DNA of 63,132 nt from RGIG3009 sp045653425 (GTDB lineage Bacteria > Bacillota > Clostridia > Oscillospirales > Acutalibacteraceae): positions 1 through 63,132 of the forward strand of contig JAZOLU010000044.1 in assembly GCA_045653425.1 (NCBI GenBank), read 5' to 3'. Made by a program: the position numbers and the translations under genes. Each line of letters begins with the position of its first letter. Within the stretch, counting starts at the first letter, position 1. This document shows positions 17,353 through 26,428 of the stretch, piece by piece. The notes under the pieces are model-generated. The model did not search any database. It had not been told where the DNA came from and was given only the letters and a program-made list of their open reading frames with translations.

Positions 17353-20019
17353 ATGCACGATACGCCATGGCCGGGACTCACCGACAAACAAGTGGAACAA
17401 TCGCGCCGCGAATACGGCAGTAACGGGTTAACGCAAAAGGGACATCGAGGGTTTTTTCGCCAATATCTCAGCAATTTCGGTGACCCTATCATTAAGGTGT
17501 TACTGGCTGTATTGGCAATTAATCTGGTCTTTTTGTTTCGACATCACGATTGGTATGAAACCATAGGGATTGCCATAGCCGTGCTTTTAGCCACATTTGT
17601 GTCCACCTTATCGGAATACGGCAGTGAATCCGCGTTTGAAAAGTTACAGGAGGAGGCCGCCAGTATTCGCTGTCGGGTAAAGCGTGGCGGTCAACTGCGC
17701 GCTGTTCCCGCCGAAGAACTGGTGGTGGGCGATATTGTACTGCTGCAAAGCGGCGAACGCGTACCGGCAGACGGCGTGTTACTGCACGGCGTGTTGCGGG
17801 TGGACCAATCGGCCTTAAACGGCGAAAGTCGCGAGGCGGAAAAGCACCCAATGGGTGAAACGGACTTCTCCCCTGACGCCCCCAACGCGTTACTGCGCGG
17901 ATGTGTGGTGTGCTCCGGCGAGGGGGTATTGCAGATATGTCGTGTAGGTGACAACACGGTGTACGGCTCACTGGCAGGCGAAGTGCAAGAAGAAACACGG
18001 CAAAGCCCGCTAAAATTGCGATTGGAGGGTTTGGCCGCTACACTAAGCCGTTTGGGATTTGCGGCGGCGGGTGTGGTGGCCTTGGTTGACCTTTTTCACG
18101 CGTTTGTTATGGAAAACGGTTTTGTTTGGTCAGCCATTGCGGCAGAATTGTGTGACCCCACGCAACTATTCGGCAACATCATTCACGCCGCCACGTTGGC
18201 ACTTACCGTGGTGGTGGTTGCCGTGCCGGAAGGGTTGCCAATGATGATAACGGTGGTGCTATCCTCCAATATGCGGCGCATGCTGAAAAACCACGTGTTG
18301 GTTCGTAAACTGGTGGGAATTGAAACTTCGGGCAGTTTGAACATTCTGTTCACCGATAAAACGGGAACGCTCACCCGCGGGCGGCCGGAAGTGTCGCTGA
18401 TAGCCGATGCCGAGGGACGGGTATATCACCGACCGGAGGAACTGTTTCGGCAAAAAACACGGTGGGAATTGTTGCGTATTTCGGGCTTTTACAACACCGA
18501 AAGTCGGTGCGCCGGCGGGGAAATTTTAGGGGGTAATGCGACCGAACGGGCACTGCTCTCGTACGTTATGGGGCGACAACCGATGCGGGAGTATACGGTA
18601 GCAGACCATCTGCCATTTGACAGTGACCGCAAGTGGTCGGCGGCAGAGGTGACCGGATCACTGCCGCCGCTGGACGGGCAACCGTGCGAACACCTAACGT
18701 TTTACAAGGGTGCGCCCGAACTGTTGTTAAACAAGTGTACCCGTTATGTGGACAGTGATGGCAAGGTGTGTCCCTTTACGCAAGTAGAACAACTGGCAGC
18801 ACTGCGCCGCTCGTTAGAAGACAACGCCATGCGGTTGCTGGCAATTGCCGTGTGTGACCGACCGCTGACCACCTCCCCCGAAAATTTAATACTGGTTGGC
18901 TTAGCGGCGCTGCGCGATGAGGTGCGGCCGGAAGTGCGTGCGGCGGTACGCACCGCGCAGTCGGCGGGGATTCAAGTGGTAATGATGACGGGCGACGGAC
19001 GCGAAACCGCCGCCGCCATTGCCCGCGCGGCGGGGTTGCTTTCGCCAGGCGACACCAAAGACGCTGTGATAACCAGCCGTGAATTGGCGGCATTGGACGA
19101 CAAACAAGTGAAACAACGACTCCCCCACTTACGTGTTATTGCGCGGGCGTTGCCCGCCGATAAGAGTCGTATGATTCGTCTTTCGCAAGAATGTGGGTTG
19201 GTGGCGGGTATGACCGGTGACGGTGTGAACGATGCCCCCGCCCTGAAAAAGGCGGATGTGGGCTTTGCCATGGGCAGCGGAACAGAGGTTGCCAAGCAAG
19301 CGGGCGATATTGTCATCTTGGACGATAACTTTGCCTCCATTACGCAAGCGGTATTATACGGACGTACCATTTTTAAGAGTATTCGCAAATTTATTGTGTT
19401 TCAGTTAACAATGAACCTGTGCGCCGTGGGTGTATCGGTGATTGGCCCGCTAATTGGGTTGGAGACGCCGGTAACCGTGATGCAGATGTTATGGATAAAT
19501 ATTATTATGGACACTCTGGCGGGACTGGCATTTGCGGGCGAACCACCGCTAAAAGAGTATATGAACGAGCCGCCGAAACGGCGGGACGAGCCCGTACTTA
19601 ACCGCTATATGCTCAATCAAATTGTGTGTACCGGCGTGTTCACGGTAGCGTTATGCGTGTTTTTTCTGAAATGGGAACCGTTGCGCGCATTGTTCCGTTA
19701 TACCGTTCAACCGGTGTATTGGATGACGGCGTTTTTTGCCCTGTTTATTTTTTGTGGCATTTTTAACTGCTTTAACACACGCACCACACGGCTGAATTTG
19801 CTGGCGTATTTGCACCGTAATCCGGCGTTCACCGCCATTTTAACGCTGATAACTGCCGTGCAGATTGGGTTGATTTATTACGGCGGCGCACTGTTTCGCA
19901 CGGCGGGATTAACACTTGGCGAATTGTTACGGGTTTTGGCAATGGCGGCTTTGGTAATTCCGTTTGATTTGCTGCGCAAAGCCACCTTGCGTTTGTTTCA
20001 TCGCAAAGGAACGCTATAA
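17353..20019 (+). CDS. Calcium-type P-type ATPase (P2, PMCA/SERCA-like)
   Basis: An 888-aa ion-pumping ATPase, most likely exporting Ca2+. In order it has a short N-terminus, the actuator motif NGES (about residue 155), the M4 ion-site motif PEGLP (about 295), the phosphorylation site DKTGTLT (about 335), and the hinge TGDGVNDAPALKKADVG (about 620). The M6 site WINIIMDTLAG supplies the Asn and Asp of the calcium site. PEGLP together with NxxxD in M6 fits Ca2+ transport rather than heavy-metal or K+ pumps. The ATG follows AAAGGAGGAAG. It is divergent from spoIIE and not in an obvious operon. Confidence 0.92.
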   Translation: MHDTPWPGLTDKQVEQSRREYGSNGLTQKGHRGFFRQYLSNFGDPIIKVLLAVLAINLVFLFRHHDWYETIGIAIAVLLATFVSTLSEYGSESAFEKLQEEAASIRCRVKRGGQLRAVPAEELVVGDIVLLQSGERVPADGVLLHGVLRVDQSALNGESREAEKHPMGETDFSPDAPNALLRGCVVCSGEGVLQICRVGDNTVYGSLAGEVQEETRQSPLKLRLEGLAATLSRLGFAAAGVVALVDLFHAFVMENGFVWSAIAAELCDPTQLFGNIIHAATLALTVVVVAVPEGLPMMITVVLSSNMRRMLKNHVLVRKLVGIETSGSLNILFTDKTGTLTRGRPEVSLIADAEGRVYHRPEELFRQKTRWELLRISGFYNTESRCAGGEILGGNATERALLSYVMGRQPMREYTVADHLPFDSDRKWSAAEVTGSLPPLDGQPCEHLTFYKGAPELLLNKCTRYVDSDGKVCPFTQVEQLAALRRSLEDNAMRLLAIAVCDRPLTTSPENLILVGLAALRDEVRPEVRAAVRTAQSAGIQVVMMTGDGRETAAAIARAAGLLSPGDTKDAVITSRELAALDDKQVKQRLPHLRVIARALPADKSRMIRLSQECGLVAGMTGDGVNDAPALKKADVGFAMGSGTEVAKQAGDIVILDDNFASITQAVLYGRTIFKSIRKFIVFQLTMNLCAVGVSVIGPLIGLETPVTVMQMLWINIIMDTLAGLAFAGEPPLKEYMNEPPKRRDEPVLNRYMLNQIVCTGVFTVALCVFFLKWEPLRALFRYTVQPVYWMTAFFALFIFCGIFNCFNTRTTRLNLLAYLHRNPAFTAILTLITAVQIGLIYYGGALFRTAGLTLGELLRVLAMAALVIPFDLLRKATLRLFHRKGTL

Positions 20020-20060
20020 ACTTGGCACACCCTGCCCATACTAACACCGGGTGATGAAGG

Positions 20061-20843
20061 GTGACGTTACTAACACGCAAACACGCCGCGGCCATATTGC
20101 GCGGACATAAAGGCACCGCTGCGGCGGTGCAGGGCATTGTTTTGTGTGCCGAAGGAGTTTTGTGGTTATTGCCACTATGGCTGCCCGGCTCGGCGGCACT
20201 GAACACGTTGTGTGCGTTATGTATTGACCTGTTATTGGTATCGCCGCTTAAAGCGGGGCGCGCGTTCTTCTTTGAAACGCTCACCGCCGACAGCGAAGCG
20301 GCGCGGCTGCCGTTACTTTTTCGGTATTACTGTCACGGCTATGGACGTACCGTGGGGTGGCGGTTGTTGTTGTGGGGATGTCGCGCCGTAGGATGGAGTT
20401 TGTTTTTAATACCCGCGCTTGTTTTGTTCGTGTACAGCGGGCGGCTGGTGGTGGGTGTCCCCACGTATACCGACACGCTGTTGTCACTCACGTTGTTTGG
20501 GTTGGGATTATTGCTTGCGGTAACGGCACTGGCGGCAGTGGAAGTACTACTGTTTCGGCTGGTGGCGGTGCCATATTTGTTATCCCACACCGGTGGATTG
20601 CGCGGTGCCGTTTCGCTCTCGCGGCGGTTGATGCGCGGACGGATTGGTACCCTGACGTTGGTGTATTTGGATTACGCGGGGTGGTTCCTCGCGTGTGTGG
20701 CGGTAATACCGTGGTTTTATGCGTCCTCACTGTTTCACACGGCCCGCGCGGCGGCAATACGCGCGTTTTTGCGGCAAATTCCTGCACAGAATGCGCGGGA
20801 TGACTTGCAACGGCGAAAAAACTATGGTAAAATGGGTGGGTGA
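20061..20843 (+). CDS. Multi-pass membrane protein of unknown function
   Basis: I do not recognise this 260-aa protein with confidence. It shows about six hydrophobic segments (roughly residues 22-45, 50-65, 95-125, 130-165, 170-190, 215-240) separated by basic loops. The motif SPLKAGRAFFFETL near residue 58 vaguely resembles DUF975-type proteins, which have PL.G..FF in a similar place. The only in-frame start is GTG at 20061, right after a GGGTGATGAAGG stretch. It follows the ATPase by 41 nt and could be co-transcribed with it. A promoter for the next gene lies in its 3' end. Confidence 0.7.
   Translation: MTLLTRKHAAAILRGHKGTAAAVQGIVLCAEGVLWLLPLWLPGSAALNTLCALCIDLLLVSPLKAGRAFFFETLTADSEAARLPLLFRYYCHGYGRTVGWRLLLWGCRAVGWSLFLIPALVLFVYSGRLVVGVPTYTDTLLSLTLFGLGLLLAVTALAAVEVLLFRLVAVPYLLSHTGGLRGAVSLSRRLMRGRIGTLTLVYLDYAGWFLACVAVIPWFYASSLFHTARAAAIRAFLRQIPAQNARDDLQRRKNYGKMGG
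20805..20833 (+). promoter_or_regulatory. Promoter of the ABC-F gene
   Basis: TTGCAA (20805-20810) and TAAAAT (20828-20833) are separated by 17 bp and end 35 nt before the start codon of the ABC-F gene. They overlap the end of the preceding coding region. Confidence 0.7.
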
Positions 20844-20868
20844 TTTTTGAAATAGCCGGAGGAAAACT

Positions 20869-22470
20869 ATGATTACGGTATCGGATTTAGGAATTAATTT
20901 TGGTGGGCAAAATTTGTTCACGCACGTGAACCTGATGTTCACGCCGGGCAACTGCTACGGCGTTATTGGGGCTAACGGTGCAGGAAAATCCACCTTTTTG
21001 CGGATGTTATCGGGGGATTTGGAACCGTCTTCGGGCGAAGTGATTATTGATAAAAAAGACCGTATGTCGGTGCTAAAACAAGACCACTACGCCTTTGACG
21101 AGTTTTCGGTGCTGGATACCATCTTACAAGGCAATCCGCGGTTGTATGAGATTATCCAACAAAAGGATGCCTTGTATGCCAAAGAGGATTTTTCTGAGGA
21201 AGACGGCGTATTGGCTTCGGAACTGGAAGGGGAATTTGCCGAGTTAAACGGCTGGGAAGCCGAAACGGAAGCCGGGCAGATTTTGCAAGGGTTGGGGTTA
21301 TCCGCCGACCTGTTGTACCAGCCGATGAACACGCTGGCCGACAAAGAAAAGGTGAAAGTTTTGTTGGCGCAAGCCCTGTTCGGGCAACCGGATATTATTC
21401 TGTTGGACGAACCCACCAATCACTTGGACATTGCCTCCATTGCGTGGCTGGAAGATTTTTTGATGGACTATATCGGTACCGTCATTGTGGTATCGCACGC
21501 CCGCCACTTCCTCAACAACGTGTGCACCCATATTGTGGACGTGGATTACAATAAAATTAAGATTTACGTGGGCAACTACGACTTTTGGTACGATTCCAGC
21601 CAATTAATGCAACGGTTAATGCGTGAGCAAAACAAAAAGGCGGAAGATAAAATACGCGAACTGCAAAACTTTATTCAACGCTTCTCCGCCAACAAATCCA
21701 AATCGCGCCAAGCAACCTCGCGTAAAAAGTTAATTGAAAAATTGTCCGTAGAGGAAATGCCTGCGTCTTCTCGCCGCTACCCATTTGTTGGTTTTACTAT
21801 GGACCGCGAAGCCGGCAAGGAGATTTTGGCGGTGGAGGATTTGTGCCTTACCCAAGACGGCGTAAAAGTGCTGGATAACGTGTCGTTCCGCGTGAATAAA
21901 GGCGATAAAATTGCCTTTGTGGGTGAAAACGAACTGGCTATCACCGCGTTGTTCCGTGTACTGACGGAGGAAATCCCCGCCGATTCCGGCTCGTTTAAGT
22001 GGGGCGGTACCACCTCGCAATCGTATTTCCCCAAAGACAATTCCTCGTTTTTTGACGGATGCGACCTCCCCATTATTCAATGGTTAAACCAATACGCCAG
22101 CGACAATACCGAAACCTACTTGCGCAGTTTTTTGGGAAAAATGCTGTTTTCCGGAGACGATGTGTTAAAACCCGTAAAAGTGTTGTCCGGCGGTGAAAAA
22201 GTGCGGTGTATGTTGTCGCGTATGATGATGTTCGGCGCAAACGTGCTGCTGCTGGACCAACCCACCAACCATTTGGATTTGGAATCCATTACCGCAGTAA
22301 ACGATGGGTTGATTGAATTTAAGGGCAACGTGCTGTTTTCCTCGTATGACCACCAGTTTATTCAAACGGTTGCCAACCGCATTATTGAATTCAAAGCAGA
22401 CGGCACCATTTTGGATAAGACAACCGATTACGACAGTTATTTGGAATGGAAGCGTGAGCAAGGGTTATAA
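20869..22470 (+). CDS. ABC-F family ATPase (YkpA/YbiT subgroup)
   Basis: A soluble protein of 533 aa with two ATP-binding cassettes and no membrane domain. ABC-F proteins act on the ribosome, for example in rescue of stalled translation, and this subgroup is not normally an antibiotic-resistance factor. The first cassette has Walker A GANGAGKST (about 36-44) and Walker B ILLDEPTNHLD. An interdomain linker (about 245-300) is rich in Lys and Arg. The second cassette has LSGGEKVRCMLSRMMM and LLLDQPTNHLD, but its Walker A reads GENELAITA instead of GxxGxGKS, so ATP binding at that site is probably altered, a change I associate with the YkpA/YbiT branch. The start follows CGGAGGAAAA. Confidence 0.93.
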   Translation: MITVSDLGINFGGQNLFTHVNLMFTPGNCYGVIGANGAGKSTFLRMLSGDLEPSSGEVIIDKKDRMSVLKQDHYAFDEFSVLDTILQGNPRLYEIIQQKDALYAKEDFSEEDGVLASELEGEFAELNGWEAETEAGQILQGLGLSADLLYQPMNTLADKEKVKVLLAQALFGQPDIILLDEPTNHLDIASIAWLEDFLMDYIGTVIVVSHARHFLNNVCTHIVDVDYNKIKIYVGNYDFWYDSSQLMQRLMREQNKKAEDKIRELQNFIQRFSANKSKSRQATSRKKLIEKLSVEEMPASSRRYPFVGFTMDREAGKEILAVEDLCLTQDGVKVLDNVSFRVNKGDKIAFVGENELAITALFRVLTEEIPADSGSFKWGGTTSQSYFPKDNSSFFDGCDLPIIQWLNQYASDNTETYLRSFLGKMLFSGDDVLKPVKVLSGGEKVRCMLSRMMMFGANVLLLDQPTNHLDLESITAVNDGLIEFKGNVLFSSYDHQFIQTVANRIIEFKADGTILDKTTDYDSYLEWKREQGL

Positions 22471-22507
22471 GTTATCCACACCTTCTTGCGCCGCCTCCTT
22501 ATAAGAA

Positions 22508-22547
22508 CCAAAAATGCCTCGGTGAAAATTCACCGAGGCATTTTTGG
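22508..22547. terminator. Bidirectional terminator between the ABC-F gene and tsf
   Basis: A 17-bp perfect stem (arms 22508-22524 and 22531-22547) with A-rich left and T-rich right ends can terminate from either side. Confidence 0.9.
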
Positions 22548-22556
22548 TAAACGAAA

Positions 22557-22582
22557 AACGCCGGAGTAATGGCTCCGGCGTT
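22557..22582 (-). terminator. Terminator of the rpsB-tsf operon
   Basis: A 10-bp stem AACGCCGGAG / CTCCGGCGTT with a 6-nt loop is followed on the minus strand by TTTCG. It lies 18 nt after the tsf stop codon. Confidence 0.85.
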
Positions 22583-22599
22583 TTCAATTCTACTTTTGC

Positions 22600-23523
22600 T
22601 TATTTCGCCATTGCTGCCACTTCGGCGGCAAAGTCGTCTTCGCGTTTTTCAATGCCTTCGCCCTTTTCAAAGCGGGTAAACTCCACAAGTTTCATCTCGC
22701 CGCCGGCGGTCTTGGCACATTCGGCAACGTACTTCTCCACACTGAGGTCGCCGTTTTTCACAAACGCCTGCTGCATCAAGCAGTTTTCTTCGTAAAATTT
22801 CTTCATTTTACCTTCAATCATCTTTTCCAAGATGTTTTCGGGTTTGTTGGCGTTTTTCGGGTCGTTCTTAATCAGCGCCAACTGCACTTCTTTTTCGTGT
22901 TCCATATCCGCCGCCGGAACAGAGGATTTATCCAAATACAACGGGTTGAGAGCGGCAATCTGCATAGCCGCGTCTTTACCACATTCCACCATTGCCTCGC
23001 TGCCGGAAGCCGCGGCATCCGCCTCAAACTTCACCAACACGCCAATACGGCCGCCGCCGTGCACGTAAGAGACACAGTCGCCCTCATAACGGACAAAACG
23101 ACGCACGCTCAAATTTTCGCCAATAACCATAACCTTGTCACGCAGGTCGTCCGCCAGCGTGATACCGTCCGCCGTGGTCATAGCCATAAGGGCATCCACA
23201 TCGGCGGGGTTCTGGTCAATAATCACCTGAGCAACCGTGTTTACAAATTCCATAAACTTGTCGCTCTTGGCGGCAAAGTCGGTCTCGGAGTTAACTTCCA
23301 CCAACACGCCGACTTTCTTTGCACTGTCAACCGTGGCAAACGCCACGCCTTCGGCCGCCACGCGAGAAGCCTTTTTCGCCTGCTTGGCCAAGCCTTTCTC
23401 ACGCAGAATGTCAATGGCCTTGTCCATATCACCATCGGTCTCGGTGAGAGCCTTTTTGCAATCCATCATACCAACGCCGGTGCGCTCACGCAACGCCTGG
23501 ACGTCTTTCGCAGTAAAAGCCAT
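22600..23523 (-). CDS. tsf: Elongation factor Ts
   Basis: EF-Ts is the guanine nucleotide exchange factor of EF-Tu. The 307-aa protein begins with the UBA-like segment AKDVQALRERTGVGMMDCKKAL, and carries the EF-Tu contact motif VEVNSETDFAAKSDKF (about 78-93) and VRYEGDCVSYVHGGGRIGVLV further on. The start at 23523 follows AGGAGGAAATA; a longer frame extends into rpsB and is not used. It lies 25 nt after rpsB, in the standard order. Confidence 0.98.
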   Translation of the reverse strand: MAFTAKDVQALRERTGVGMMDCKKALTETDGDMDKAIDILREKGLAKQAKKASRVAAEGVAFATVDSAKKVGVLVEVNSETDFAAKSDKFMEFVNTVAQVIIDQNPADVDALMAMTTADGITLADDLRDKVMVIGENLSVRRFVRYEGDCVSYVHGGGRIGVLVKFEADAAASGSEAMVECGKDAAMQIAALNPLYLDKSSVPAADMEHEKEVQLALIKNDPKNANKPENILEKMIEGKMKKFYEENCLMQQAFVKNGDLSVEKYVAECAKTAGGEMKLVEFTRFEKGEGIEKREDDFAAEVAAMAK

Positions 23524-23548
23524 ACTTATTTCCTCCTGTAATTTTGTC

Positions 23549-24301
23549 TTATTCCGCAGCGGTTTCAGCCACTTCTTCGGCGGCTTCTTCGGCCGGAGCC
23601 GCTTCTTCCGCGGCTTGCTCACCTTGGCGACCTTCAATGATGGCGCTGGCCATAGCACCGGCAATGAGTTTTACGGCACGGATAGCGTCGTCGTTGCCGG
23701 GGATGACGTAGTCCACATCGTCCGGGTCACAGTTGGTGTCAACGATAGCAACAATCGGGATACCGAGTTTCTTCGCTTCGGCAACCGCAATCTTTTCCTT
23801 GCGGGGGTCAACAATGAACAGAGCACCGGGGATTTTATCCATCCCTTTAATGCCGCCCAAGAATTTTTCCAACTTCTCGATTTCGTGGTTCAGTTTAACC
23901 ACTTCTTTTTTGGGGAGCAGGCTGAACGTGCCGTCTTCCGCCATGGTTTTAAGCTGGTTCAAACGGGCAATACGGCCGCGAATGGTGCGGAAGTTGGTGA
24001 GCATACCGCCCAACCAACGCGCGTTTACAAAGTAAGCACCGGCGCGCACGGCTTCTTCCGCAATGGAATCTTGCGCTTGCTTTTTGGTGCCGACAAACAA
24101 CACCGACTTGCCCTGAGCCGACAGTTCGCGCACGAACATATACGCCTCTTCCAGTTTGCGGACCGTCTTCTGCAAGTCAATGATATAAATACCATTGCGC
24201 TCGGTGAAGATGTACGGCGCCATTTTGGGGTTCCAGCGGCGGGTTTGGTGACCGAAGTGGACACCGGCTTCCAGCAACTGCTTCATGGATACAACTGACA
24301 T
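23549..24301 (-). CDS. rpsB: 30S ribosomal protein S2
   Basis: S2 is a structural protein of the small ribosomal subunit. The 250-aa product has the family signature VHFGHQTRRWNPKM at residues 13-26, and later the conserved PGALFIVDPRKEKIAV and DTNCDPDDVDYVIPGNDDA. It ends in an Ala/Glu-rich tail, common in Firmicutes. The ATG at 24301 was chosen by GGGAGGAAATTATT just upstream. It is first gene of rpsB-tsf and is preceded by a roughly 120-nt GC-rich leader. Confidence 0.98.
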   Translation of the reverse strand: MSVVSMKQLLEAGVHFGHQTRRWNPKMAPYIFTERNGIYIIDLQKTVRKLEEAYMFVRELSAQGKSVLFVGTKKQAQDSIAEEAVRAGAYFVNARWLGGMLTNFRTIRGRIARLNQLKTMAEDGTFSLLPKKEVVKLNHEIEKLEKFLGGIKGMDKIPGALFIVDPRKEKIAVAEAKKLGIPIVAIVDTNCDPDDVDYVIPGNDDAIRAVKLIAGAMASAIIEGRQGEQAAEEAAPAEEAAEEVAETAAE

Positions 24302-24427
24302 AATAATTTCCTCCCGGTTTTTAACCTCTACGGGCGCTACGACCGATTGCAAATTTTCGGCCGCATCTCCGGAACCGCTGTGCGGCACCACCGAAGCGAA
24401 ACACACCCGTATGCATATTGCCGTAGT

Positions 24428-24456
24428 ATTCTACCATATTATGCCGCAAAAAGCAA
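24428..24456 (-). promoter_or_regulatory. Promoter of rpsB-tsf
   Basis: TTGCTT (24451-24456) and TAGAAT (24428-24433) on the minus strand have 17-bp spacing. The leader between about 24421 and the start codon is long for such an operon and could carry S2 autoregulation, but I did not resolve a known leader fold. Confidence 0.7.
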
Positions 24457-24481
24457 GTCTTTTTTTCAAAAAAGTTGCGAC

Positions 24482-24787
24482 TTAGCCGTTTCCGAAAATC
24501 CCCTGTAAAATGCGGCTTTTGCGACACCGCCCGTCACCGATAACGCAAGGCATCGGGTGGTTAACCAAAATGGTGTGTTCCCCTATTACTTCAATCTCTT
24601 TCCAACTAATAATGATGTCCTCTTCGCGTCCCAGCAACCCAAGCCCTTTGGATCGCCCGAAAATAACCAGCGACACCAATTGCGCCGTGCAGGTATCCAC
24701 TTCCACGTCGTCCACGCAACCAAGCCGCATGCCATCGCAGATGTTAATGACCTCTTTGTCGTGCATGTCCGTAATTTTGCAAATCAT
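24482..24787 (-). CDS. YlmC/YmxH family PRC-barrel protein (sporulation-associated)
   Basis: A 101-aa single-domain PRC-barrel protein of the YlmC/YmxH family, found in spore formers, with no settled biochemical role. Typical family text is seen in ITDMHDKEVINI, DGMRLGCVDDVEVD and FGRSKGLGLLGREEDI, followed by WKEIEVIGEHTILV. The ATG follows CGGAGGTGG. It is divergent from sigG; in many Clostridia a gene of this family sits beside sigG, so the location supports the call. Confidence 0.9.
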   Translation of the reverse strand: MICKITDMHDKEVINICDGMRLGCVDDVEVDTCTAQLVSLVIFGRSKGLGLLGREEDIIISWKEIEVIGEHTILVNHPMPCVIGDGRCRKSRILQGIFGNG

Positions 24788-24891
24788 ATTACCACCTCCG
24801 TACCACTGTATGCACGAAATATCCAAAAAATACCGATTGATTGCGCGGGCGGTACGCCGCCCATACTGGTGTGGAAGGGAGTGACCGGTGC

Positions 24892-25659
24892 TTGTACAAT
24901 AAGGTGGAAATCTGCGGCGTGAACACCGCCACACTGAAAGTGCTGAGCGAGAGCGAAAAAACGCGTTTGCTCAAACTGGCAAAGGAAGGCGATAAAGAGG
25001 CGCGTGAACAGTTGGTAAACGGCAATTTACGGTTGGTGTTAAGCGTAATACAACGGTTTTCGCAACGCGGCGAAAACCCCGACGACTTGTTTCAGGTGGG
25101 ATGCATTGGACTGATAAAATCCATTGATAATTTTGACATTTCGCAGAACGTGCGGTTTTCCACCTATGCTGTGCCGATGATTATTGGCGAGATACGGCGG
25201 TATTTGCGGGACAACAATGCCATTCGCATTAGCCGCAGTATGCGGGACACGGCGTATCGCGCGATGCAAGTTAAAGAGGCGTTAACCGCCAAGCACCTGC
25301 GCGAACCCACTGTGGAGGAAATTGCCGAGGCACTGGAACTGCCGCGCGAGGAGGTGGTGCTGGCGTTGGAGGCCATTGTAGAGCCGGTATCGTTATACGA
25401 GCCGGTGTATGCCGACGGCGGTGATACCATTTATGTGATGGACCAGATAGGCGATAGCAGTGACGACCACGATTGGCTGGATGAACTGGTGTTAAAAGAG
25501 GCACTTCGCGGATTAAATGAGCGCGAAAAAAAGATACTCAATTTGCGGTTTTTTAAGGGAATGACGCAAATTGAGGTATCGGCAGAAATCGGCATTTCAC
25601 AAGCACAGGTCTCGCGACTGGAAAAAGGAGCACTTGACCGCATTAAACAACAACTGTAA
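24892..25659 (+). CDS. sigG: Forespore RNA polymerase sigma-G factor
   Basis: SigG directs late forespore transcription. The 255-aa protein starts with the diagnostic YNKVEICGVNTATLKVL. Region 2 contains DLFQVGCIGLIKSIDNFD and VRFSTYAVPMIIGEIRRYLRD, region 3 follows, and region 4 contains RFFKGMTQIEVSAEIGISQAQVSRLEK. I chose the TTG at 24892 because it gives the family N-terminus and follows GGAAGGGAGTG; a longer frame exists upstream. It faces sigE convergently, whereas in most spore formers spoIIGA, sigE and sigG run in the same direction. Confidence 0.96.
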   Translation: MYNKVEICGVNTATLKVLSESEKTRLLKLAKEGDKEAREQLVNGNLRLVLSVIQRFSQRGENPDDLFQVGCIGLIKSIDNFDISQNVRFSTYAVPMIIGEIRRYLRDNNAIRISRSMRDTAYRAMQVKEALTAKHLREPTVEEIAEALELPREEVVLALEAIVEPVSLYEPVYADGGDTIYVMDQIGDSSDDHDWLDELVLKEALRGLNEREKKILNLRFFKGMTQIEVSAEIGISQAQVSRLEKGALDRIKQQL

Positions 25660-25662
25660 AGC

Positions 25663-25695
25663 GCACAACCCCCGTCAAAGCGACGGGGGTTGTGC
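25663..25695. terminator. Bidirectional terminator between sigG and sigE
   Basis: A 14-bp perfect stem (GCACAACCCCCGTC / GACGGGGGTTGTGC) with a 5-nt loop separates the convergent sigma-factor genes. Confidence 0.85.
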
Positions 25696-25700
25696 GGTAA

Positions 25701-26414
25701 TTATCCGGCACGTTCAATGTCTTGGCGTAAGCGTTTAATGATTTTCTTTTCCAACCGCGAAATGTAGGATTGCGAAATACCCAACAAATCCGCTACCTCT
25801 TTTTGAGTATGTTCCTGCTCACCCGCAATGCCAAACCGAAGTTTCATAATGGTTTGCTCGCGTTGCGGCAAATTGGCTACACAATCCAGCAGCAAATCCC
25901 GCTCGGCCTCTTGCTCAATACCGCGATTCACCACGTCCGGCTCGCTTCCCAAAATATCCGAGAGTAACAATTCGTTGCCGTCCCAATCCACGTTTAGGGG
26001 TTCGTCAATGGATAACTCGTGGCGCAGTTGCGCGTTTTTGCGCAAAAACATAAGAATCTCGTTTTCAATGCAGCGAGACGAATAGGTTGCCAATTTGATG
26101 TTTTTATCGGCACGAAAGGTGCTTACCGCCTTAATAAGCCCGATGGTTCCAATGGAAATTAAATCCTCTATCCCCACACCGGAGTTTTCAAACTTGCGGG
26201 CAATATACACCACCAACCGCAGGTTGTGGGTAATGAGCGCATCCCGCGCGCTCGCCTCCCCCGCCGCGGCACGGTGCAGAGCATCGGTTTCCTCTTGGGC
26301 GGTAAGCGGCGGTGGCAGTGTATCGGCTCCGTGTATGTAGTAAATTTCCTCGCAAAAAAGACTTGCCGCCCACCAACGCAACCGTTCCCAACACCGCCGT
26401 AACCAAGTTTTCAC
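25701..26414 (-). CDS. sigE: Mother-cell RNA polymerase sigma-E factor (pro-sigma E)
   Basis: SigE drives early mother-cell gene expression. The 237-aa product has an N-terminal pro-sequence of about 27 residues ending near FCEEIYYIHG, which fits processing by SpoIIGA. Region 2 contains ENSGVGIEDLISIGTIGLIKAV and IKLATYSSRCIENEI, and region 4 contains EVADLLGISQSYISRLEKKIIKRL. The start is GTG with GGAGCGG upstream. It follows spoIIGA by 14 nt, as in other spore formers. Confidence 0.97.
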   Translation of the reverse strand: MKTWLRRCWERLRWWAASLFCEEIYYIHGADTLPPPLTAQEETDALHRAAAGEASARDALITHNLRLVVYIARKFENSGVGIEDLISIGTIGLIKAVSTFRADKNIKLATYSSRCIENEILMFLRKNAQLRHELSIDEPLNVDWDGNELLLSDILGSEPDVVNRGIEQEAERDLLLDCVANLPQREQTIMKLRFGIAGEQEHTQKEVADLLGISQSYISRLEKKIIKRLRQDIERAG

Positions 26415-26428
26415 AAAACACCGCTCCT

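Noticed and set aside
22472..22480. A perfect DnaA box TTATCCACA just after the ABC-F gene
   Set aside because: A single copy in an ordinary spacer with no other sign of an origin; expected by chance in a region of this size.
24805..24834. SigE-like promoter (CATACAGT -10) before the YlmC gene
   Set aside because: The expected transcript start falls inside the ribosome site only about 10 nt before the ATG, so it is probably chance.
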